From assembly GCF_017874715.1 (NCBI RefSeq), contig NZ_JAGGLR010000034.1, positions 1 through 64,000 of the forward strand: a stretch of 64,000 nt of DNA. The letters run 5' to 3'. This DNA is from Streptomyces iranensis. Lineage in GTDB: Bacteria; Actinomycetota; Actinomycetes; Streptomycetales; Streptomycetaceae. The translations under genes and the position numbers were made by a program. Positions 8,708 to 16,835 of this stretch are shown here, piece after piece; the first letter of the stretch is position 1; the number at the start of each line of letters is the position of its first letter. Under the pieces are notes generated by a model. That model saw only the letters and a program-made list of their open reading frames with translations, was not told the DNA's origin and ran no database searches.

Positions 8708-10045
8708 TCAAGTTCTATCCGGCGAAGCGAGCGCGAGGTAAACGGCGGCGAAATCCGTGATGGCGAGAAGTTCCGCGGCGCTCTCCAGTGGGGTGCCCTC
8801 GGCCGGTTCCAGCTCGCTGAACGCGGTCTCGTGCGCCAGCGCGAGCTCCCGGGCGGTCGGCACGGCCGAGATGGGGCCCACCGGCTCGTCGTGGAGCAGC
8901 ACGATCCGGGCGCGGAGCGCCTCGGGCTCCTCCACCCGGTCGCGGAAGAAGTCGTCCGGGTCGGCCCCGCCCGCGAACGCCCCGGTCAGCAACGCGCCAT
9001 GCGCCGCGAGCGCCCCGGGGAGCTCGGCGACGAGCGCGGGACGCCCGGCGAGCGCCGCGAGCAGCCCCGAGAAGCGCCGTCCGGTCGCGGCGGCCACCGG
9101 GCCCTCGGTCCACAGCAGCGGAAGCGCCCCGGCGAGCTCGGCCGCGAGCGTCTTGGCGGGGTTGGTGTAGGTGGCGATGGCCGGGCCGCAGCGCTCGGCG
9201 ACCTGGTCGAGCCGGTCGGCCACCTGCTGCAGCGCGGTGGGCGGCGCGGACACCAGGCCGATCCGGTCGACCAGCAGGAGTAGCGGGGTGAGCAGGGCCC
9301 ACAGCGTGCCGGGCAGCGCGGGGCCGGTCATCTCGTCGGGGGCGGTGCCGGGCGGCTCGACGGGCTGCGGGGTGGAAGGCGTCCCGTACGGGGCGGGGGC
9401 GTCGCCCAGGGCGCCCTCGGCGAGGGCGGTGTCCTCGGTGCCGGGCGCGCCGGGCGCGTGCGGGTCCCCGCGGTACGGGTCGGTGCCGTACCCGCCGGCG
9501 GCGTACCCGCGGGCGGCGTACCCGCCTGTGGCGTACGGGGCCGAGCCGTTCGGAGCCGTGGCCAGCGGCACCATCAGGCCGCGGGCCTGGGCGACCGCGT
9601 CGGCCAGCGGGGACTGGCCCGGGGCGACGGAGACGATCGCGCAGCCGCGGCGGTAAGCCTGTTCGACCAGACGCGGAAGGCCCGGTTCCGTGCCGTCCGG
9701 GGTCGCGACGACCAGCAGGTCCAGCGGGCCCGCCCAGCCGGGCAGCGTCCAGCGCAGCGCGCCCGGCGCGGGGGCCACGCCGGTGGGGGCGATCAGGCTG
9801 ACCGGGCAATTGCCTCCGCTGAGCGCGCCGAGGAGGTCGGCGGTGCAGCTTCCGGCCGCCCCCGGGCCCGCGACCATGACGGCGCGCGGGCGCCCGTCCG
9901 GCTTGAGGTCGCCTATCCCGGCCTCGGTGGCGTGCCGGGCGGCGGTACGGACGCGGGCGCCGGCCTCGGCGGCCCCGCGCAGCAGCCCGCGGGTATCGGC
10001 GCGGGCGAGGGCCTCGGGGGCGTCGAGGAGGGATTCGTCGAGCAT
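8708..10045 (-). CDS. SIS-domain protein (phosphosugar isomerase-like)
   Basis: The protein resembles the conserved actinobacterial SIS/bifunctional phosphoglucose-phosphomannose isomerase-like proteins found between manA and manB. Enzymatic activity is not proven for this branch. Visible parts are an N-terminal sugar-isomerase lobe (about 50-165, with VMVAGPGAAGS and LLVVATPDGTEPG) and a C-terminal lobe (about 245-445). Between them is a low-complexity insertion of Gly/Tyr/Ala repeats (YATGGYAARGYAAGGYGTDP, about residues 172-195) continuing into a Pro-rich stretch, which is probably disordered. The 445-aa length is inflated by this insert. ATG 10045. The position in the man cluster suggests a sugar-phosphate role. 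Confidence 0.8.
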   Translation of the reverse strand: MLDESLLDAPEALARADTRGLLRGAAEAGARVRTAARHATEAGIGDLKPDGRPRAVMVAGPGAAGSCTADLLGALSGGNCPVSLIAPTGVAPAPGALRWTLPGWAGPLDLLVVATPDGTEPGLPRLVEQAYRRGCAIVSVAPGQSPLADAVAQARGLMVPLATAPNGSAPYATGGYAARGYAAGGYGTDPYRGDPHAPGAPGTEDTALAEGALGDAPAPYGTPSTPQPVEPPGTAPDEMTGPALPGTLWALLTPLLLLVDRIGLVSAPPTALQQVADRLDQVAERCGPAIATYTNPAKTLAAELAGALPLLWTEGPVAAATGRRFSGLLAALAGRPALVAELPGALAAHGALLTGAFAGGADPDDFFRDRVEEPEALRARIVLLHDEPVGPISAVPTARELALAHETAFSELEPAEGTPLESAAELLAITDFAAVYLALASPDRT

Positions 10046-10080
10046 CGTGCTTCGGCCTCCGATCGCCGTGGCGGGCGGTA

Positions 10081-10126
10081 CGCGTGGGATCGCGCGGGGC
10101 TTACGCGTGGGACCGCGCGGGGCTGG
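10081..10126. repeat. 23-bp direct repeat, two copies
   Basis: CGCGTGGGATCGCGCGGGGC (10081) is repeated with one change at 10104, in the short gap between the SIS gene and the Trm112-like gene. Confidence 0.7.
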
Positions 10127-10144
10127 GCCCGGCGGGCCGGCGGG

Positions 10145-10327
10145 TCAGGCCGGGCGGCGCGCCTCGTCGACGAGCAGCACGGGGATGCCGTCCCGCACGG
10201 GGTACGCGAGACCGCACCCCTCGCCCGTGCACACCAGCTCGAGGGTCTCCGGGGACTGCTCCTCGCGCAGCGGGGCGTGGCACGCCGGGCAGGCGAGGAT
10301 CTCCAGAAGACCGGCTTCGAGCGGCAT
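10145..10327 (-). CDS. Trm112 family zinc-binding protein
   Basis: This 60-aa protein (MPLEAGLLEILACPACHAPL...) belongs to the Trm112/UPF0434 family, small zinc proteins that activate or stabilise partner methyltransferases in several organisms. Four cysteines (Cys13 and Cys16 in ACPACH; Cys33 and Cys38 in LVCTGEGCGL) can bind one zinc, and the end AYPVRDGIPVLLVDEAR is the family signature. ATG 10327 has AAGGGA about 8 nt upstream; the open frame continues far upstream through repetitive DNA but without coding character. It follows the gene-free region and precedes the SIS gene, so it may head a Trm112-SIS-manA transcript. Confidence 0.9.
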   Translation of the reverse strand: MPLEAGLLEILACPACHAPLREEQSPETLELVCTGEGCGLAYPVRDGIPVLLVDEARRPA

Positions 10328-10670
10328 GGGGTCGTCCCTTCGGGTATGGGTCCAGCCGGACATCGGTCCGGCGAGGTCAGCGTACCGCCGGGCGGGGCCG
10401 GGGCGCGGCCGGTGTACACCGGAGCCCGGGGCTCCCCCGGGCTCCAGTAGCGGGGTGGGTCCCGCGCACGGGCCTCCGTATGGGCGCCAGGGCTTCTGTA
10501 CGGGGCGCGGGGGCTTCTGTAAGGGCGCCGACGGCCGGCGGGGGCCGGCGCGGACAGCCGCAGACCCTGCGGGCCTCCGCAAGGGCGCACACGGCTGCGC
10601 GGGCCGCACGCTGACGGCCGTGACCTCCGCAGGGGCGCCGCGACCTCCTGCGGCCCCCGTAGGACGCCGT

Positions 10671-10710
10671 CGCCGTAGGACGCCGTAGGACGCCGTAGGA
10701 CGCCGTAGGA
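10671..10710. repeat. Four perfect tandem copies of a 10-bp unit
   Basis: CGCCGTAGGA is repeated four times without change (10671-10710) and continues in decayed form on both sides. The unit is close to the octamer CCGTAAGG that is common elsewhere in the window. Confidence 0.9.
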
Positions 10711-11432
10711 CGCGGACCGGCCGCAGGGGCCACGCGCAGCAGCCGTGGGCCCTGCGGGCCTCTGTACGGATGTAAGGAGGTGGACGGACGGCTGCGGGGG
10801 CCCCGCGGGCACCCGCATGGACGCCTGGACGCCGCAGACCTCCCTGAGGACGCGGGGACGACCGTAAGGACCGAGCCGTGACGGCCACAGAGGCCGCGCG
10901 GGACTGCCGTAGGACCCGCAGACGTCCGCAAGGGCGCCGCAGACCCGACGGACGCCATGGAGCCTCCAGCAGGAGGCGGACGACCGCAGAGGCCGCGCAC
11001 GGATCTCCGCAAGGACACCGCGAACCTCCCGCAGGCCCCCTTAAGAGGCGGAGGGCCGCAGAGGCCGCGCACGGACACCCCGTAGGCCCTGCGGGCCTCC
11101 CCGCGGAGCCGCGGACCTGCCCGAGGAGGCGGACAGCTGCACGCGGACCCCCGTAAGGACATCGGGACACCTATGGACGCTGCGGCCGCCCCCGCGTAGC
11201 CCTTAACGGCCGCGCGGACAGCCGTAAGGGCGTGCGGGCCTCTCCCTACGGCCCCGTCCGCCTCTCTCGGGAGGCGGATGGCCCCGCGCCGACAGCCGTA
11301 AGGGCTACAGGGTGTCCGGCGGACCACGCGGCGGAGCCGCAAATGGATGCTTTCCCCAACCCCGCCCCTTCCCGCAGCGTCGATACGCGGCTCCGCCGCG
11401 TGGCAGGGGGCTTCGCCCCTGGACCCCGGCGG

Positions 11433-11805
11433 TTGACGAACCGACCGTCGCATCGTGAGCACCTGCGCCGACGGGCTGGTCCCGGTCCGTACCCCGGTGC
11501 GGCGAATGGCCGCACACACCCCGGTCGCCCGGCCGGGGTCCGGGACAGAGCCCCAGGTTCGCCTCGCCCCTGGGCCCCAGTGCTCGCCCCGCCACCGAAC
11601 CCCCGGGGGTCACGAACCGACCGTCGCATCGTGAGCACCTGCGCCGACGGGCTGGTCGCGGTCGGTACGCCGGTGCGGCGGATGGCCGCGCATATCCCGG
11701 TCGCCCGGCCGGGGTCCGGGACAGAGCTCCGGGTGCGCTTCGCCCCTGGGCCTCGGGGTTCGCCCCGCCACCGAACCCCGGGGGTTGACGAACCGACCGT
11801 CGGCC
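11433..11805. repeat. 176-bp tandem repeat, two full copies plus a partial third
   Basis: The marker ACGAACCGACCGTCG starts at 11436, 11612 and 11788, giving an exact period of 176 bp; the third copy breaks off after about 16 bp. Each unit also carries a CCCGGTCGCCCGGCCGGGG hairpin. The copies differ at scattered positions, so the duplication is not recent. Confidence 0.85.
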
Positions 11806-11836
11806 GCGATCAGCCCACCGGTCAGGAGGCCGGGGT

Positions 11837-11853
11837 CTGGGGCGGAGCCCCAG
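11837..11853 (-). terminator. Hairpin after manB within a dispersed element
   Basis: CTGGGGC-GGA-GCCCCAG is a perfect 7-bp stem about 58 bp past the manB stop. It is followed by the element GAACAGCCCGCCGCAGGCGT, which recurs with small changes near 28600. Confidence 0.5.
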
Positions 11854-11910
11854 TTGGGGGAAGGGGCGGGGAACAGCCCGCCGCAGGCGTCAAGCCCCGT
11901 CGGCCACCCC

Positions 11911-13275
11911 CTAGGCGCGGACGATGGAGAGAACCTCGTCGCGGACCTCGGCTGCCGTCTCCTGGTCTCGGGCCTCGACGTTCAGGCGGAGGAGCGGCTC
12001 GGTGTTGGAGGGGCGGAGGTTGAACCACCAGTTGGGGGTGGTGACCGTAAGGCCGTCGAGTTCGTCGAGTTCGGCGCCCTCGCGGCGCTCGTATGCCGCC
12101 TTGACGGCCTCCATGCGCCCGGCCTGGTCGTCGACGGTGCTGTTGATCTCGCCGGAGGCCGCGTACCGGTCGTACTGGGCGACCAGGTCCGACAACGGGC
12201 CCTTCTGGCCGCCGAGTGCGGCCAGGACGTGCAGGGCGGCCAGCATGCCGGTGTCGGCGTTCCAGAAGTCGCGGAAGTAGTAGTGCGCGGAGTGCTCGCC
12301 GCCGAAGATCGCGCCGGAGCGGGCCATCTCGGCCTTGATGAAGGAGTGGCCCACGCGGGTGCGGACGGGGGTGCCGCCGTTCTCCTTGACGACCTCGGGG
12401 ACCGACCAGGAGGTGATGCAGTTGTGGATGACCGTTCCGCCCGGGTGCTTGGCCAGCTCGCGGGAGGCGACCAGGGCGGTGATGGCGGAGGGGGACACCG
12501 GTTCGCCGCGCCCGTCCACGACGAAGCAGCGGTCGGCGTCGCCGTCGAAGGCGAGCCCGATGTCGGCGCCGGTCTCCCGGACCCGGGCCTGAAGATCCAC
12601 GATGTTCTTGGGGTCGAGCGGGTTGGCCTCGTGGTTGGGGAAGGTGCCGTCCAGCTCGAAGTAGAGGGCGTCGAGCTCGAGCGGGAGGCCCTCGAAGACG
12701 GTCGGGACGGTGTGGCCGCCCATGCCGTTGCCCGCGTCCACGACGACCTTCAGCGGCCGGATGGCGGTCAGGTCCACCAGCGAGCGCAGATGGGCGGCGT
12801 AGTCGTCGAGGACGTCCCGCTGGGTGATGGTGCCGGCCTCGGCGGCGGGCTCGGGCGCGCCCCCCTCCGCCCAACCCTCCACCAGGGCGCGGATCTCGGC
12901 GAGCCCGCTGTCCTGGCCGATGGGGGCGGCGCCCGCGCGGCACATCTTGATGCCGTTGTACCGCGCGGGGTTGTGGCTGGCGGTGAACATCGCGCCGGGC
13001 AGGTCGAGGTATCCGCTCGCGAAGTAGAGCTGATCGGTCGAGCACAGTCCGATCTCGGTCACATCCAGTCCGAGCGAGGAGGCGCCGTGTGCGAAGGCCC
13101 GCGCCAGACCGGGCGAGGAGGGGCGCATGTCATGGCCGACGACGATCGCGTCCGCCTCGGTCACCCGGGCGAAAGCGGCGCCGAAGAGTTCGGCGAGCGA
13201 CTCGTCCCACTGGTCCGGGACCACACCGCGCACGTCGTACGCCTTCACGATCTGCGACAAGTCGGGCACAGCCAA
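11911..13275 (-). CDS. manB: Phosphomannomutase/phosphoglucomutase family protein
   Basis: ManB converts mannose-6-phosphate to mannose-1-phosphate, the substrate of ManC. It belongs to the alpha-D-phosphohexomutase superfamily. The phosphoserine is Ser100 in the motif TASHNPARYNG; the metal loop is DGDADRCF (about residue 243) and the C-terminal phosphate-binding loop is RPSNTEPLLRLNVEA. At 454 aa it is full length. The N-terminus MAVPDLSQIVKAYDVRG is typical, ATG 13275. The closest genes on the strand are Trm112-SIS-manA downstream, but 1.5 kb of repeats intervene, so it is probably transcribed separately. Confidence 0.95.
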   Translation of the reverse strand: MAVPDLSQIVKAYDVRGVVPDQWDESLAELFGAAFARVTEADAIVVGHDMRPSSPGLARAFAHGASSLGLDVTEIGLCSTDQLYFASGYLDLPGAMFTASHNPARYNGIKMCRAGAAPIGQDSGLAEIRALVEGWAEGGAPEPAAEAGTITQRDVLDDYAAHLRSLVDLTAIRPLKVVVDAGNGMGGHTVPTVFEGLPLELDALYFELDGTFPNHEANPLDPKNIVDLQARVRETGADIGLAFDGDADRCFVVDGRGEPVSPSAITALVASRELAKHPGGTVIHNCITSWSVPEVVKENGGTPVRTRVGHSFIKAEMARSGAIFGGEHSAHYYFRDFWNADTGMLAALHVLAALGGQKGPLSDLVAQYDRYAASGEINSTVDDQAGRMEAVKAAYERREGAELDELDGLTVTTPNWWFNLRPSNTEPLLRLNVEARDQETAAEVRDEVLSIVRA

Positions 13276-13440
13276 CCCCTTCTGGAGGTCCTGGTGGAGA
13301 TGTCTCTACGGACGTCTCTGCGTACGTCCCTGCGGACCTCAAAACCTACCCGCAGGACCTGGGCCGGAACTGTGAGCCCCGTCGCGCGGCGTGCTGTCGG
13401 CCAACTTGCGCGGCCTGCCGCGGGCCGTCCCCGGCCCGGC

Positions 13441-15057
13441 TCACGGCAGCATCCAGCCCAGCAGGAACGACGACTGCGCGACGACGATCAGACACATCAC
13501 CAGGAGCAGCGCGAGGCTCCACGGCAGCACCTTACGGAGCAGATCGCCCTCGCGCCCCTTCAGCCCGACCGCCGCGCACGCGATGGTGAGGTTCTGCGGG
13601 GAGATCATCTTGCCGAGCACCCCGCCCGAGCTGTTGGCGGCGGCCAGCAGATCCGGGGAGAGCCCGGACTCGCGGGCGGCGGTCACCTGGAGGGCGCCGA
13701 AGAGGGCGTTCGCGGAGGTGTCCGAGCCGGAGACGGCGACACCGAACCAGCCGAGCACCGGGGAGAGGAAGGCCAGCCCGGCCCCGGCGGCCGCGACGAA
13801 GTGACCGATGGTGGCGGCCTGCCCGGAGAGATTCATGACATAGGCGAGCGCGAGCACCGAGGTGACCGTAAGGATCGCATGACGCAGTCCGCGCACCGTG
13901 GCCGTCCACTCCCGCAGGGCGTCGCCCGCGGTCACCTTCAGCACGGCCGCGGTGGCCACCCCGGCCACCAGCACCAGGGTGCCGCCGGTGGCGATCAGCG
14001 GCATCGAGAAGACATTGGCGCCCACCGCCTTTCCACCGGGGTCGGCGACGTCCAGGAAGGGCCAGTCGAAGGTGCGGGTGGCCTTGGCCAGAAAGTCCTT
14101 GACCGGGCCGATCTGAGCGATGGAGAAGATCGCGACGATGAGCGCGTACGGGGCGTAGGCGCGCACCACCTCCCGGCGCGGGTCCTCACGGTCCAGGTCG
14201 TCGCTCCGTACGCCGGTGAGCACGGCGGCGCGCACCGGCTCCTCGGCCGGGCGGCGGGCGGCGGGCACGGCCATCAGCACGGCCGCGCCGACCAGTGCCG
14301 CCGCGATGTCGGCGAGCTGGACGGAGAGGTAGTTGGAGACGGTGAACTGGGCGATGGCGAAGGCGACCCCGCAGGCGAGCGCGGGCACCCAGGTCTCGCG
14401 CAGCCCGCGCCGCCCGTCGACGATCGCGACCAGCAGCAGCGGGACGACGAGGGCGAGCAGCGGGGTCTGCCGACCCACGACGGAGGCCACGGAGTCCAGC
14501 GGCAGCCCGGTGACCTGAGCGAGCGTCACCACCGGGGTGGCCATGGCGCCGAAGGCGACCGGCGCGGTGTTGGCGACGAGCGCCACGACGGCGGCGCGCA
14601 CCGGGTCGAAGCCGAGCGCCACGAGCATGACCGAGCAGATCGCCACCGGCGCGCCGAACCCGGCGAGCGCCTCCAGGAGCGCACCGAAGCAGAAGGCGAT
14701 GACGAGGGCCTGGACGCGGGGGTCGTCCGAGAGCCGGCCGAAGGAGCGGCGCAGCACGTCGAAATGGTCGGTGCGGACGGTCATCCGGTACACCCACAGG
14801 GCGTTGACGACGATCCACAGGATCGGGAAGAGGCCGAAGAGCGCCCCTTGGGCGGCGCTGGAGACGGTCTGGCCGACGGGCATCCCGTACGGGAGGCAGG
14901 CGACGAGGGCGGCGACGACGAGCCCTATGGGGCCCGCGTAGTGGGCGCGCATCCGCACCCCGCCGAGCAGGACGAGGACGGTGACGAGGGGAAGGGCGGC
15001 GACGAAGGCGGACAGGGAGAGTGAATCGGCGACGGGGTCCAACTGCTGCACGAACAC
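13441..15057 (-). CDS. lldP: L-lactate permease (LctP family)
   Basis: This is a polytopic transporter for L-lactate and perhaps glycolate, using the proton gradient. The 538 residues are mostly hydrophobic, with about 12-14 predicted helices, and contain family motifs such as ALAGFGAPVAICSVMLVALGF and NTAPVAFGAMATP. The stretch LAAANSSGGVLGKMISPQNL near the C-terminus is also typical. GTG 15057 is chosen for the GGGAGG ribosome binding site six bases upstream. No lactate dehydrogenase gene is adjacent, so the role in lactate use is inferred from the family. Confidence 0.92.
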   Translation of the reverse strand: MFVQQLDPVADSLSLSAFVAALPLVTVLVLLGGVRMRAHYAGPIGLVVAALVACLPYGMPVGQTVSSAAQGALFGLFPILWIVVNALWVYRMTVRTDHFDVLRRSFGRLSDDPRVQALVIAFCFGALLEALAGFGAPVAICSVMLVALGFDPVRAAVVALVANTAPVAFGAMATPVVTLAQVTGLPLDSVASVVGRQTPLLALVVPLLLVAIVDGRRGLRETWVPALACGVAFAIAQFTVSNYLSVQLADIAAALVGAAVLMAVPAARRPAEEPVRAAVLTGVRSDDLDREDPRREVVRAYAPYALIVAIFSIAQIGPVKDFLAKATRTFDWPFLDVADPGGKAVGANVFSMPLIATGGTLVLVAGVATAAVLKVTAGDALREWTATVRGLRHAILTVTSVLALAYVMNLSGQAATIGHFVAAAGAGLAFLSPVLGWFGVAVSGSDTSANALFGALQVTAARESGLSPDLLAAANSSGGVLGKMISPQNLTIACAAVGLKGREGDLLRKVLPWSLALLLVMCLIVVAQSSFLLGWMLP

Positions 15058-15189
15058 ACGGGCCTCCCGGCATGGGCCATCCCTGGAAGGTCACATCCGT
15101 GATGCGGAAACGGAGGACCCTGGGGTGCAGGCATGGTCGTGTCCGCGCCAAGTCGCAGTCAATGCTCCGTCAGCAAGTGATCCCGGGGA

Positions 15190-15440
15190 ACGCCGCGGAA
15201 CGCGGGAAGATCGCGGAGAAAGCGGGTCAGGGTACGCGCGAGGGGCACGGGAGATCGCGGGAAGGTCGCGGAAGATCACGGGAAGGGCCGCGGGAAGATC
15301 ACGGGAACGGTCACGGGAGATCGCGGGAGATCGCGGGAGATCGCGGGAGATCGCGGGAGATCGCGGGAGATCGCGGGAAAGATCGCGGGAAAGGTCGCGG
15401 GAGACCGCGGGGAGGGCTGAGGAAGATCGCGGGAGACCGC
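15190..15440. repeat. 10-bp tandem repeat tract (TCGCGGGAGA)n
   Basis: Five perfect copies of TCGCGGGAGA run from 15321 to 15370, with single-change copies on each side (TCACGGGAGA at 15311, TCGCGGGAAA at 15371). A decayed version of the same purine-rich unit covers 15190-15440. It lies upstream of the lactate permease gene and overlaps the tail of the DUF3499 transcript. It is a minisatellite, not a CRISPR, since there are no spacers. Confidence 0.9.
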
Positions 15441-15455
15441 CGGAGCGAAGGCCGA

Positions 15456-15905
15456 TCAGGGTTCGGGCGACCGCAGGACCCGCAGATGGCCCCGGCGCGC
15501 GACCTCACGCGGATCGCCCTCCCGGCCGCCGTGACCGCCTCCGGAGCCCCCGGAACCGGCCGCCGCCCCCGCCGCGCGCTCATGCGGGCGGGCGGCCTCG
15601 CGGACCGCGTTGGCCAGCGCCTCCAGATCGTCACCGCTGGGCCGGGGCGGACCGCTGTCGACGGCGAGCCGGACGACCTCCCAGCCGCGCGGGGCGGTCA
15701 GCCGCTCGGAGTGCTCCGAGCACAGGTCGTAGCAGTGGGGCTCGGCGTAGGTGGCGAGCGGCCCGAGAACGGCGGTCGAATCCGCATAGACGTACGTCAG
15801 CGTCGCGACGGCGGGGCGGCCGCAGGCGGTGCGCGAACAGCGACGTACAGGGCTCACGACGTTGGACGGTACCGCACTCTTGAGCGGGCCGCGACGACTC
15901 TCCAC
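15456..15905 (-). CDS. DUF3499 family protein
   Basis: This conserved actinobacterial protein is of unknown function. The N-terminal core has two cysteine pairs, CSRTACGRPA and CYDLCSEH, with YVYADSTAVLGPL between them, consistent with a small zinc-ribbon or treble-clef fold; the Trp/Arg-rich segment APRGWEVVRL follows. The C-terminal half is a Gly/Arg-rich, probably disordered tail. I take GTG 15905 (149 aa) because GGAG lies nearby and the conserved part begins soon after; an ATG at 16007 is in frame. A promoter is visible at 16036-16065. Confidence 0.8.
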   Translation of the reverse strand: MESRRGPLKSAVPSNVVSPVRRCSRTACGRPAVATLTYVYADSTAVLGPLATYAEPHCYDLCSEHSERLTAPRGWEVVRLAVDSGPPRPSGDDLEALANAVREAARPHERAAGAAAGSGGSGGGHGGREGDPREVARRGHLRVLRSPEP

Positions 15906-16035
15906 CAGCTCACTCCGCCGTGTCGTCCCGGTTCGCACCGTGCACCCGAAACGTGAACTTACTGGCTGACCAGCGTTGACCTCCGACGCGGCCAGAACCG
16001 CCGACAACGAATCCGGTCAGCACTCGAACCGAGAG

Positions 16036-16065
16036 AGATCATCCTGAGCCACGGAAGCGACTCAA
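16036..16065 (-). promoter_or_regulatory. Putative promoter for the DUF3499 gene
   Basis: The minus strand reads TTGAGT (16060-16065), an 18-bp spacer, then TGATCT (16036-16041). The surrounding sequence is locally AT-richer than the genes. Confidence 0.4.
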
Positions 16066-16163
16066 GAGACGTCCGTTTTTGGACCCAAGCATGGCTGGAA
16101 TGCTCATTTGACGACATCCGGCACGGCTGTCCGGTAAGCGCATGAGGGCGGGTCGGCGACGGC

Positions 16164-16169
16164 TACCCT
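16164..16169 (+). promoter_or_regulatory. -10 box placing a leaderless start
   Basis: TACCCT ends 7 nt before ATG 16177, so transcription should begin at or next to the start codon. There is no good -35 box. Confidence 0.5.
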
Positions 16170-16176
16170 CGGAGTG

Positions 16177-16665
16177 ATGACCAGGCCCGTACACCCCCAC
16201 CAGTCCGAGCCGCGTCCCCGTCGTCGCGATCGCCACGGACGAGGTATGCGCGGCCCCATCGCGCCTCCCCAGGTGCCGCTCTCGGTCAGCCGCGCGGAGT
16301 CCTTCGTCGATCTTGTGCAGGACTCGGCGGAGCGGCTGGAGAGACGCTGGCCACAGTTGTCCGGGGTCGACTTCACGGTGCTCGAGGTGCCCACGTCGGG
16401 GCTCGGCGGCCCGGGGTCGGGCGGTGGCCCGGACGGGCACGGCGGGACGGACGGCTGGGACGGCGAGTCCGTGCCGCTCGGGCGCTTCATCGCGGCCCGC
16501 GGGGACGTGCCGGACCGGATCGTGATCTACCGGCGCCCGGTCGAGATCCGGGCGAAGAACCGGGACGAGCGGGCGCTGCTGGTGCACGAGGTCGTGGTCG
16601 AGCAGGTGGCGGAGTTGCTGGGGCTGGCGCCGGAGTCCGTGGACCCGCGGTACGGGCAGGAGTAG
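16177..16665 (+). CDS. Metallopeptidase-like family protein with a degenerate zincin motif
   Basis: This small protein (162 aa) matches the family often annotated as metallopeptidase (zincin_1/DUF1025 type). The expected HExxH helix appears as LLVHEVVVEQVAELLGL near residue 140: the first His and the Glu are kept but the second His is replaced, so peptidase activity is doubtful. The N-terminus is Arg/Pro-rich (about 1-30), and a Gly/Asp-rich loop lies near residues 75-95. ATG 16177 fits a leaderless transcript; GTG 16174 is the alternative. The last codons are duplicated immediately after the stop. Confidence 0.8.
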   Translation: MTRPVHPHQSEPRPRRRDRHGRGMRGPIAPPQVPLSVSRAESFVDLVQDSAERLERRWPQLSGVDFTVLEVPTSGLGGPGSGGGPDGHGGTDGWDGESVPLGRFIAARGDVPDRIVIYRRPVEIRAKNRDERALLVHEVVVEQVAELLGLAPESVDPRYGQE

Positions 16666-16679
16666 CCCGCGGTACGGGC
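16644..16679. repeat. 22-bp direct repeat over the metallopeptidase-like stop codon
   Basis: CCCGCGGTACGGGC occurs at 16644-16657 (final codons of the gene) and again at 16666-16679, directly after the TAG stop. Decayed copies continue to about 16735. Confidence 0.8.
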
Positions 16680-16790
16680 GGGGGCAGCGGGCCCCGTATA
16701 CGGGCGGGGCAGCGGGCACCCCGTAGCGGGCAGCGGTGATGCCCCGGGACACTACGCGCCCCAGGGCGGGCAGCCGAGGCCCCAGCCCCG

Positions 16791-16835
16791 GCCCAGTCGT
16801 CGTTGGGGCCCCCGGCTCCGCCCTAGTCGTCGTTG
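16791..16835. repeat. Direct repeat over the DUF5719 gene stop codon
   Basis: AGTCGTCGTTG with the same GCCC flank occurs at 16795-16805 and 16825-16835. The right copy is the 3' end of the minus-strand gene; in the left copy the stop triplet has changed to TGG. Confidence 0.6.

Larger units (their letters stand above)
10328..11836. other. 1.5-kb gene-free repetitive region
   Basis: No reading frame here has gene-like codon use or protein similarity that I can recognise, although the high GC content leaves several long frames open on both strands. The left part (10480-11340) is a mosaic of degenerate short modules of the type CCG(T/C)A(A/G)GG; the right part (11433-11805) is a 176-bp tandem repeat. 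It separates Trm112 from manB. Confidence 0.75.

Noticed and set aside
10480..11340. Possible Arg/Pro-rich protein genes in the repeat island
   Set aside because: Frames are open on both strands only because stops are rare at this GC content; the sequence is repeat-derived and has no start signals.
11785..15024. Very long plus-strand open frame (about 1080 codons)
   Set aside because: It is antisense to manB and the lactate permease, has no family motifs and shows the Gly/Arg/Asp-rich composition typical of shadow frames in high-GC DNA.
15190..15440. CRISPR-like repeat array
   Set aside because: The 10-bp units are contiguous with no spacers, and no cas genes are present.
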